From contig JALLLT010000005.1 of the NCBI GenBank assembly GCA_025266875.1, positions 1,240,001-1,304,000 of the forward strand: a stretch of 64,000 nucleotides of DNA, read 5' to 3'. Shown in pieces: positions 37,546-45,942 of this stretch. A program made the position numbers and the translations under genes. How positions within the stretch are numbered: the first letter of the stretch is position 1; each line of letters begins with the position of its first letter. The stretch comes from Fennellomyces sp. T-0311. Its lineage: Eukaryota > Mucoromycota > Mucoromycetes > Mucorales > Lichtheimiaceae. The notes below the pieces were generated by a model that worked only from the letters and a program-made list of their open reading frames with translations, made no database searches and had not been told where the DNA came from.

Positions 37546-38053
37546 TTATTTGGTGGCAGCCATGATCTTGGGCGCGGCCTATGTAGAACGTAAATGCATT
37601 AAGCTCCCGTGATCCTGTTTCTCGTGTATACCCCGTATCCCAATACTTACACATTCGTCAGCGCAGTGCATGTAGTGGAAGAATTCCTCAATGCCTATGT
37701 AACAATCCCTGATCAATACGTTGACGTGTTTTCTCAAAAGATAAGCGACGTACAGTTTTCCGAAGAACCGTTCTCTACGCGCTCGTTGCATTCGTCAAGG
37801 TGGTGCTTCAAGGCAGCACAGTCCTTCTCGCAGGCTATTATCGCAATGTGAGGACGTCGTCGCGTGTAATGGCACGCCAATGTCACGTACCCTCCATGAT
37901 TTGTTCTTTAGGGTCCACGATTTCCTCCTCTTCTTCTTCCTCTTCCTCTACTTCTTCGACGACTTCTTCGACCTCCTCAACGGGCTCGGCGGCCTGTTCC
38001 TCTTCGGCGTATGCGGTGGGGAAGATGCTGGAGAAGATATCAGTCAGACCCAT
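37546..38053 (-). CDS. QCR6: Ubiquinol-cytochrome c reductase subunit 6 (hinge protein)
   Basis: Four exons (38053-37891, 37834-37754, 37694-37651, 37578-37546) give 106 aa. The hinge protein of respiratory complex III sits on the intermembrane-space side and helps cytochrome c interact with cytochrome c1. After MGLTDIFSSIFPTAYA comes a very acidic stretch of glutamates, typical of Qcr6. The paired cysteines follow: CEKDCAALKHHLDECNERV, a second segment with CIEEFFHYMHCADEC, and the end APKIMAATK. The gene is intact. A MULE transposon begins 190 bp upstream of the ATG, so any promoter elements beyond that distance have been displaced by 7.2 kb. Confidence 0.93.
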
Positions 38054-38234
38054 GATGTATATAATTAGAGCGGGGGGAGAAAGAACAAAGTGAAGTGTAG
38101 GTATGGCAATGTTTTGCCTCCCAGCGCAATGAGTGCTAACCCCCCGGCACTCGGCTAAGCCACCAATGAGATTGCGACGTCTCTTCCTCACGTCCCCCGA
38201 CGAACTTTCTTCCCGGGCGCCTCGTCGAATGACA

Positions 38235-38243
38235 CCATTTTAT
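38235..38243 (+). repeat. 9-bp target-site duplication, left copy
   Basis: CCATTTTAT immediately precedes the left terminal inverted repeat. An identical copy at 45450-45458 immediately follows the right one. A 9-bp duplication is the hallmark of Mutator-like elements. Confidence 0.95.
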
Positions 38244-38346
38244 GGGTTTTACCTCGCGCACACCAAATTTTTACCTCGCGCACACCAAACCACCCAGTCA
38301 CTTTAGTAAAATGTGCTGAGAATAGAAATCACCTTGCGCACACCAA
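38244..38346 (+). repeat. Left terminal inverted repeat of the MULE
   Basis: 103 bp identical to the reverse complement of 45347-45449. It begins GGGTTTTACC and holds two direct copies of CCTCGCGCACACCAAA near the tip and a third related copy at its inner edge. With further subterminal units these are probable transposase binding sites. Confidence 0.95.
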
Positions 38347-38475
38347 CTCACCTTGCGTACACCAACTCACCTCGCGCACACCAAATCACCTTGCACACAC
38401 CAAATCATCTCAAGCACACCAAATCACCTCGCGTACACATCAGATACATTTCGCATACCGAATATCTGATACACA
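38325..38475 (+). repeat. Subterminal repeat array at the left MULE end
   Basis: Units of about 19 bp close to CACCTTGCGCACACCAACT follow one another: three well-conserved (CACCTTGCGCACACCAACT, CACCTTGCGTACACCAACT, CACCTCGCGCACACCAAAT), then more degenerate ones to about 38475. The right end has only two such inner units, so the ends are asymmetric. Confidence 0.85.
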
Positions 38476-38677
38476 TCAGATACGCTGGAATGTAAAGCAC
38501 CTTATTGTCACTATGCGAGTATGACCTTAATTCGCTTTCGTATGTAGTACGGTGGTAAATATATGTGACGACAAGATATGTAAGATAATTATACGCTTCA
38601 GGGTAGAGTTGATTAGGATTTTTAACTAACACATGCGAAGTCAATGATTAACTTCGCAAACTCAGGTAATACAACAC

Positions 38678-41511
38678 TTACTCGATTTCATAGAAATACT
38701 GTTCACAAACAGCTTTCTCTCTGTGAAGGTACTTCCATGTTGCTTTATAGTGCCCTGGTATTTTCAAATCATCCCACGCTTTCTCGTGATATAGTGGAAC
38801 TGATGGCCATTTGATTGTGATAGCTGGGCGCATCGTAATCGAGTAGTAATGGTTGTTGACCAAATGTAGAATTATCGGTTGGGGCTTTGTTTTATCCTCC
38901 AAAGGCGTCAGTGGCAAGTACAATTTAGGAGTATGCTGGAAAGGAGTTCCTGTGGCGAAGAAGGCGATCGGTGTACCTAGCGCATCTGCTGCTACTTGTC
39001 CCATGGTGCTTGCATCAAACCAGAAGCTTATTGGGCAAGATGATGTTCGCTTATGGGCAGTGTCTGGCGTGACGCCATACTCAAGCACTGACAGAAGCCG
39101 CTGGTATTCGTCTTCGGAATTCATACAGACATATTTTCGGTAAACATCTGCATTACCTATGACGAGAGTGAGCATTGCTTCCTTGATCTCAATATAGCGA
39201 TCTTCGTCTTTAAAGTACTGCGCAGCAAGTGCGCGCCATCCACACCAACCATCACCGCGTACTGTGATGGTGGCCGATACTGCATGTCGTGGTATGCTGC
39301 TATGTACCCAGCTGAAGCAATAAGTAGGAACATGTTAAAGCTCGCTAGCAGGTATCACATTTTTCGTACTTACTATGGCACAGAAGTTGCTATTTCTTTT
39401 CTGTAGTTTCGCTTCTTTGGCCAGAGCTCTTCGACATCAGCTTCATCGCCTCTTCTCCGTTTCTTTTCGACGCCTGATGCAGTATACCCTCGATCGGCCT
39501 TGCTTTCCTGCACTTGTCCGATCTCCTTCTTTTCTTTCTCAAGAAGCTTTCGCTTCTCTTGTTGCTCGGAGACCTCAAATGCCGATGGTAGTCTTGCATT
39601 TTTAGTGCCCTTCGGTCTACCTTTGGTGACAGTGTGGACGGGATAGCGCAAGTCATCTACATCGATTGGCGTGAAAGTCTCGAGTGTGCACTTGAGAGCT
39701 GCAATTAGATCTGCACGCTGCTGGCTATCACTTAAGCTCTTGTAGAGCATTGTAATGGAGTGCATGCTTTCAGCAAACTCTGTATCTACCGCTTCTTCAA
39801 CAGCGTCAGAAAGCGGCAAAACGTCAACATTTTCTGTAAAGATCGGTAAGTAGAGCCAAAAATATGTTACGAGCTACTCGATATAAGTACCTGTTCTTGA
39901 TTTTAATAGCCATCTGGTACCAATACAGCTTAAAGAGATAGCTTGAGATCGATCTGCTGGAAGGGTGTGCTGGCATGGTAGAGAATAGTTAACGTTCCAT
40001 GTACAATCGCAACCTTCCTCGAGAGCTTTTTTCCGATCATCTTCGTCTAGTGCCCAGCTCTTATAAAGCTCTGCCTTTATACGGTGGATTGCAAAATGGC
40101 AAACGGAGCCTTGTAGTGGCTGGAGAGCCTTACGCATGTCGTTGTCAAGGTAGCCGTCTTCAGCTTTAAATGGTAAGAAGCTGAGGAGCTCCTTGTTGTA
40201 AATGTACTCCTCGGAAAAGTCCTTGGTTTTTTTTAAAAGCAATGTTAGCAGCAAAGTCATAAAGATACTACGCGACATCATACATTTTTTGTCAAATATA
40301 TGTGAATTCCCTTGAAGAGTTTGAGTAATCGACCAGGTGTACTCAGCACTTGTTTAATTCCCCAGTGTGCACCTTCAATTCGCTGCGTAGTACGGGCACC
40401 AAGGTGGACATGTTTTTCTGTCCATGCACCGGCCCAACGGTCTTTATAAGCTTCCATGCTATTTTCATTTATATGTATTAAATTCATTGGTGCGCAAAAT
40501 ACTGTTTGTTATTTACCCGTCGATATACTTGGTTAACTCTTTGAACCTTTTGTTTCCGATAATCAACCTTCTGAACGTAGCAATAGCGTCATCGAAATCT
40601 TGAGTGGAACGTCCCCATATCATGTTATCGACGGCACCAAGGATCTCTACATAGTTTTCGGAATCGCGTGTAAAGCCCTTGGAGAGATGGGTTTCAAAGT
40701 TTTTTTTAATGTGCCATGCACATAACGTATGAGGAGTGTCCGGGTACACTGCACGTAGAGCTGCACCTAGAGCCTTGTCATCGTCAGTGACAAAGATGCC
40801 TGGGTTGATCGCGCCATTATCGAAAACGACAGACTTTAGCTGTCTCAGCAACCATTCGTAGGACGCCTCTTTTTCGTTTGAAATTAAGACCGAACCAATG
40901 TAAAATGATCGAAGCGACTTGGACGATTGGTTGGACGCGAGGTTATCGATACCGACAATGTTGACCAAAGGCATTTTGTTCGTCACAGTTTCGTAGGTCG
41001 CATCGAGAACAATGACCTCACTAAACCGTCTGGCCCGCTCAATACTTTTCTTGTGCGTCACAAAAAGCTTGTCGATCGTATCTTCGGTTTTGCTGTAACG
41101 CAATAGATACCCATGGCTTTTAAGATAGTCATGAAGAGTACGTGCTTCAGACTGCTTCATCGCTCGTGCCACCTCTTCCCTGATTTTATACACATCTTTG
41201 GGTATCTGTGTCTGCTCACCATTCGCTCCGGCCGTTTGGCGCAAGATCTGAGCAGGTGTGAGCATGTTTTCAGACATTTCGATAATCTCAGCCCTTTTCT
41301 CTGGATCATCGTTCCGGTATTCGTGGTAGACCAGCTTACTGGTCGCCATAGGATGGGAATGCTCAGAACATTTAAGGGTTGCCCTCCAAAGACCGTCGGA
41401 TTTCTTTTGGGATGCATAAACTAGCCAGGGACAGCCGATTTTCTTAGAGGGACGAATGGGGTTCTTTTTCACAACTCCATTGCTGCACTTATGAGACCCT
41501 TCTTTGACACC
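38678..41511 (-). CDS. MULE transposase with SWIM, AT-hook and OTU-like domains
   Basis: Exons 41511-40517, 40458-40284, 40221-39891, 39833-39374 and 39311-38678 form 864 codons in one frame. The order is as follows. The second half of a FAR1-like zinc finger (KIGCPWLVYASQKKSDGLW, KCSEHSHPM) comes first. The MULE DDE domain follows, with catalytic aspartates in VIVLDATYE and GIFVTDDDKALGAAL and the C-x2-H of TLCAWHIKKNF. Next is a SWIM zinc finger (CDCTWNVNYSLPCQH), then an AT-hook (KGRPKGTKN) and a basic stretch. An OTU-like cysteine peptidase region ends it, with GDGWCGWRALAAQYF supplying the Asp/Cys and LVNNHYYSI the His. The 5' end is unclear: an in-frame stop lies just before 41511. The missing FAR1 half is found at 45287-45039, suggesting a 3.5-kb intron. 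Confidence 0.9.
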
Positions 41512-41526
41512 CTACATTATGTAGGG
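41510..41526. repeat. 17-bp palindrome at the inner boundary of the transposase gene
   Basis: CCCTACAT-T-ATGTAGGG has perfect 8-bp arms around one central base. It overlaps the proposed acceptor of the large transposase intron, next to the DNA block carrying the tyrosine recombinase gene. Confidence 0.8.
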
Positions 41527-42047
41527 CATATAAAGCGGACTTCCTGTGCGTCCTGGACGCGAGTCCTCAGCCACGAGCGGACCTGAATCCCGTATGCATC
41601 TTTCCAAATTGGGCACATAACCCGCGCGGTAGCGCAGAAGCTTTTGACAGATCGTAATCGCTGAAGCAACTTTCATAATAAAAATTATAGTATCAGTCTA
41701 AAAAATTGAATGATAGTAAATAAAAATATACAACATTCTATTTAAAAAAGCGCGTCGAACATATGACGGAAAAGAGTGTACAAAAATGATGCAAAGGAAG
41801 GCTGGGTGAGGCGCTGAGCTGCGCCGCAGGCCGCAGTAATTTAATACTTCTTTGAATGAGTGAGGCTGATTTAAGGCGTATCAATGCGAAGAAGGACTTG
41901 ATGAGCCTGCTGAGCCTGCGGAGGGATGAGGTCTTCTAGGAGGCTGAGCCTTATGCTGGGAAAGGGGAAGATATATAAGCTAGCTTTCTGTAAGGGCTCG
42001 ATAATCACAATTCATCTATTCTGCGTACACGCCTTGTATCATCTACC

Positions 42048-44508
42048 ATGCCTAAACAACAACACGAATACGTATCTGCTTTATACAACCTCAATCCCTC
42101 GCCATCTGAGGAGCCTGTTGAAGACCAGACTAGCAGCCAACCGGCCCATAGACCTGGTCCTCGTAATGTCGCTGAAATGAACCTGGCCATGCAACAATCA
42201 AGACAGCGTACGCAAGCCACGACGCAGGCGCTTCGTCCCAATTCCACCAAGCTTGCATACTATCCAAAAATGAGTGAGTTTTGTTCATGGTGCGACACAA
42301 AGCCCTTCCAAGTCACTACTCGTTATCAAGTCAACGGCGACAAACTGCACCTATTTCTGGAAGAATATGTAAGTACAGAAGCAGATGTATATGAACTTTT
42401 CGCTCATATATTATATACTCTTCTACGTATACAGGTCCTTACGAGGCTCCGTCGATCTACGCACGAAAAGCAATCGGAAGGTGTTACCAACGAAGACCCA
42501 AGTGGTGAAGCGGATACTGACGACCCAGAACTGGCCGCTGACCGAGAGAACGTACTCGGCTTTAGCTCCATCGAACAGTACGTTAGTGCGATCACCAAGC
42601 TCTTTCACGACCAATGTAGCAACAACACGAACACTGTGACCAACCATCCGCGAATTCCAGACGTCAAGTCACTGCTTAAAAACTCCAAGAAAAAGCAAGC
42701 CAAGAGACGCAAAACAAACTATGAAGACCGTGCTGCCGGGTCCATTTTGGATGGGTACTCAACAATGGAAGAATTGACTAGAGTCATCGATTACTTTCTG
42801 GTGAAGGACAAGCCCGAGCACTATCGCAATGCAGTCATGATGCTTGTGTCGCACTTTGCGCTCATGCGTGGCGACAATGTTCGAGAGCTCGAGTTTGCCG
42901 ACATCCACACGATTCCCCTCCAAGGAGAAGGACCTACGCCTGATATCCAATGCCCTTGTTTGGTTCTGCTTTTGTTTCATGGAAAGACAAATCAGTTTGG
43001 TAAAGTCGAGCACGGATCAGCCATTCGATGTGCACAGGTTGAAACTTGTCTTTGGATGGCACTCGGTCTTTACTTTTTCTACCGCTGGCACGTTCGCAAG
43101 GAAGACTTTCCCAAAATGATGGAGCGTGAAGACTGGTTCGATATCAAGCTGTGCAGTAGCGAGAGCCGTGATTCTGTCGACCTCACCCAAAGTATGACGC
43201 CAGCTGCTCATTCCAGAGCTTTCAAGAAGGCGTTCAACGAGTGCAATATCAGATCAACATCTATTACGCACGCAGGTAGAAAGTCGGGTGCAAAAATGGC
43301 TGATCTGGGCGAGGCCGGTGATTCTGCGATTCGACGAGCTGGGCGGTGGACAAACGATGCGATGGAAGGATCATATCTGACAAACCTACCACGGCGTCTG
43401 TTGCGAGCTATGGCAAAGTTTGATCCCAACGGAAAGACTTTCTGGTTGCCCCGTGATACCGTCCAACCCCCCGAGTCATTGCAGCAAAAAGTTTTCCCTT
43501 GGATTGAGGAGCGACAAGAGAGAATTAACCAAGGCCAAGGTGATGGGAGTGTTGCCGCCGATGGGTTCCTGAAGATGTTACGTGCTTTACGTATAACATT
43601 CTTGCAGGATTCCGTGCCGATGAGGAAACGCCACCCGCACTTATCTATTTGGAAAGCAGACATCTTCAGAGATCCAAGTTACCTGGATTTTGCAGCGTAA
43701 GTATAATACCAGTTGTAGAAGATATACATACTTACTAAGTATCTTTTGAACTTCCAGTAACCTCGAAAGATCCATTGACGATTCCCCACCACCAGAGGAT
43801 CTCACCCTGTCTAGAGCAATGCCGCACTTGCATACGTACCTTCAACAGATGTACGCGGATATATCTCAACGACTGAATCGCATTACGGAGTCGCTCGAAG
43901 AGCATACGCAAGTGTTCAACCAGTTCATGGGTGACCTTGCAAATGGACGTCTCACGATCTCGGTGCAATGGACACCATCCACTTCTACTCCTGCCACTAC
44001 TTCGGCCTCCTTTCCTCCTGCCACAACGCCACTTACTTCCACTACTGCCTCTGCTTCGACGTCCTTTCCTCCTGCTTCCACGGCACCGTTCACTTCCACT
44101 GCTGCTGCTGCTTCGTCCTTTGTCGACACCTCTTCCACCCCCCAGCCACCATTCTACAGAATAAGCGACGGCGTGAAGACTGTACAGGATCTTTGGCGTG
44201 AATATCACGACGGTTTGTCCGGTCATCCTGCTATCAAGGACCTGGAACTTCAGTGGGGTACTGCGTGGCGAAAGGATCAAATGAAGAAGTTCAGCCGGAG
44301 AAAGCGCGTTGTCGACGGGATCAAAGCATTCATCGAGCACCACGGCTTGCAGCAACAGGAACCAGCTAATGTGTTGGATATGGTTGAGTACTGGCGCACG
44401 CACCCAAAGGCTGAGTGGTGCCACCGTGGGCTGATTAAGGAGAAATCCTTGAACTGGATGGGTGACAATAAAGAGACATGGCAAAATGTAGAGATGCCTC
44501 CTCTTTAA
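42048..44508 (+). CDS. Crypton-type tyrosine recombinase with GCR1_C-like DNA-binding tail
   Basis: Exons 42048-42368, 42435-43696 and 43758-44508 give 777 aa. The first intron (66 nt) is stop-free and in phase, so a 799-aa form is also possible. The catalytic core has the features of Crypton/Ndc10-like tyrosine recombinases. These are the first Arg in LMRGDNVRELEFADI, then CLVLLLFHGKTNQFG, the H-x-x-R box in THAGRKSGAKMADL, GRW, and the nucleophile candidate Tyr in GSYLTNLPRRLL. A Thr/Ser/Pro-rich linker leads to a C-terminal GCR1_C-like domain (SDGVKTVQDLWREYHDG, then RKRVVDGIKAFIEHHG). All four key residues appear intact. A TATATAAG box lies about 75 bp before the start. It sits inside the MULE, opposite to the transposase. 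Confidence 0.85.
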
Positions 44509-45038
44509 AAATATTTTTCGCATCGTTCTCGTTCATATAATAATAAAAAAAGCACTTTTTGGCATATACTACAAACACAATATGAAGTTCACTCAATACA
44601 TTCAATGAATGACAGGATAAATTAGATGGATCCTTCCTTACGATGGCCATCCCAAGATGGATCGATCAAGCTCTTCCTCAAATGCATAAAAAATATAAGC
44701 GTGTCTAGCCAGTAAAATTGCACAGGACTTGGGGACAAAATATGCACATATTAACCCTGGCTCAGGGTTTTACGCAGCCATAATGACCCAATTTTTTCAA
44801 GACCCGCTGGACTTGGCGGGACTTGCCAGGACTTGTGGGATTGATAAGTAATAGTAAGTAACAAAAGTCACGTTGACTTGTATACATAATATAGTATAAT
44901 AAATATGTCAACCTCCTCGAGCACTTCTGTATCGTCATTACATGCTGTATCGCCAATTTTGTTTTCACCGCCATTCTACAGACACAGATTCACATATAAA
45001 TGGGCGGCTTTATAGATATCTTTATTTTTCGTAACTAC
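44509..45038. other. Internal MULE sequence 3' of the recombinase gene
   Basis: A/T-rich, with an inexact GGACTTGGCGGGACTTGCCAGGACTTGT repetition at about 44809-44836. A minus-strand ORF (44974-44762) has no recognised family and was not called. Confidence 0.4.
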
Positions 45039-45287
45039 CATTTTCTTGACTTCATACGATTCTTTCTCATCATTCCCGGCTCCCAACTGTTTTTTAGTGC
45101 GGTGACCACGAGCCTCACCACCATGACCACAAATAAAATTCGTTTTCACCGTGCCTTGGTTAGGGTTCATGTTGCTTGCACCAATTTTTACAGTAAAGCC
45201 TCCCTCTTTAGCCACTGCCTTAAGGTCCGCGTAAAGTTGCTCCCGGTTCAAGTAAGTTTTTTTGGTAATGGACTCCATTAATGACAT
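45039..45287 (-). CDS. Probable first coding exon of the MULE transposase (FAR1-like half)
   Basis: The minus-strand frame MSLMESITKKTYLNREQLYA ... GGFTVKIGASNMNPNQ ... TNFICGHGGEARGHR has the layout of the N-terminal FAR1-like domain of MULE transposases. It lacks the second half (the GCPW...HSHP part). That second half is exactly what begins the frame at 41511. Taking 45038 (GTAGTT) as donor and the ATGTAG before 41511 as acceptor keeps the frame and yields a 947-aa transposase with a complete FAR1 domain. The intervening 3,527 bp would then hold the recombinase gene on the other strand. If not spliced this way, the ORF runs on to 44976 as a 103-aa protein. Confidence 0.6.
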
Positions 45288-45346
45288 TTTGATCTGATGA
45301 TCTTAAGCAAAAAACTTTTGACTGAATTTGGTGTGCGCAAGGTGAT

Positions 45347-45449
45347 TTGGTGTGCGCAAGGTGATTTCTATTCTCAGCACATTTTACTAAAGTGACTGGG
45401 TGGTTTGGTGTGCGCGAGGTAAAAATTTGGTGTGCGCGAGGTAAAACCC
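45347..45449 (-). repeat. Right terminal inverted repeat of the MULE
   Basis: Perfect reverse complement of 38244-38346. Two further inner units of the 19-bp subterminal motif lie just inside (about 45326-45365). Confidence 0.95.
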
Positions 45450-45458
45450 CCATTTTAT
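45450..45458 (+). repeat. 9-bp target-site duplication, right copy
   Basis: CCATTTTAT, identical to the left copy at 38235-38243. Confidence 0.95.
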
Positions 45459-45466
45459 ATGTTACC

Positions 45467-45673
45467 ATGCTCGGTAACCTAGCAACCAAGCAGCGACGTA
45501 CTATTTATGGTATCTCATTTGCTTTGGTGGTTCTATTAGCGGCTATCAATTACACCACGCGTCATTCATCTCCAAACCATCATGTCGCGTGTGTACGTGA
45601 ACCAAATACGTTGCTAAGAAAGCTTTCTGCACCTGATTTATTTGGCATCAAAAAATCTCTAAATCGAACATAA
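45467..45673 (+). CDS. Small single-pass membrane protein
   Basis: A 68-aa frame starting MLGNLATKQRRTIYGISFAL, with one hydrophobic segment (about residues 15-28) preceded by basic residues, as in small mitochondrial or ER inner-membrane proteins. I do not recognise it. The ATG lies only 8 bp past the transposon's target duplication, so its whole promoter and most of its leader are now the MULE end. Before the insertion it would have been divergent to QCR6, some 0.2 kb away. It may be a non-coding chance frame; the N-terminal pattern and codon usage make a gene plausible. Confidence 0.5.
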   Translation: MLGNLATKQRRTIYGISFALVVLLAAINYTTRHSSPNHHVACVREPNTLLRKLSAPDLFGIKKSLNRT

Positions 45674-45942
45674 TGCATCACACACCGTTCCTTCATATAA
45701 CTTGTATCTATAACCTCATGGACAATCTGTCACTGGAGTATACCAAATGTTCTTAAAATGTATGACCGCTAGACCTTTATAAGTTATCTTGTTTGATCCT
45801 TCGTCAGCCTGCATTGTCAGTTATGCTTAGATATTTTCAGTACTTGAAGACGATACCAATGAGCCACAGCATAAGAGACGGAAAATAGTGACCGGAAAAA
45901 TGCATGCTGTTATGTGGGACATACAGCAGCAGACTATATTAT

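Larger units (their letters stand above)
38244..45449. mobile_element. Complete Mutator-like (MULE) DNA transposon, 7,206 bp
   Basis: The ends are perfect 103-bp inverted repeats (38244-38346 and 45347-45449), starting GGGTTTTACCTCGCGCACAC, and are flanked by CCATTTTAT target duplications. The element encodes a MULE transposase (minus strand, 38678-41511, with a probable N-terminal exon at 45287-45039). It also encodes a tyrosine recombinase (plus strand, 42048-44508). Identity of both terminal repeats and of the target duplications indicates a recent insertion. It lies in the divergent intergenic region between QCR6 and the small gene at 45467. The boundaries are seen directly. Whether it is still mobile is inference; a possible frame problem in the transposase 5' part is the main doubt. 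Confidence 0.95.

Noticed and set aside
38244..38480. Regularly spaced short repeats resembling a CRISPR array
   Set aside because: The units are subterminal motifs of a eukaryotic MULE with almost no spacers, inside inverted repeats; no cas genes are expected in a fungal genome.
38313..38495. 60-codon ORF across the left terminal repeat
   Set aside because: The repetitive protein (TNSPRAHQITLHTP) only reflects the DNA repeat units.
41530..41690. Minus-strand frame with GIQVRSWLRTRVQDAQEVRF followed by ICP, resembling a FAR1-type N-terminus
   Set aside because: It ends in a stop and is in a different frame from the transposase; the half-domain at 45287-45039 is a better and in-frame partner. 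It may still be a relic.
43735..44523. 262-codon minus-strand ORF rich in Gly/Arg/Ser
   Set aside because: Antisense shadow of the Thr/Ser/Pro-rich linker and tail of the tyrosine recombinase gene.
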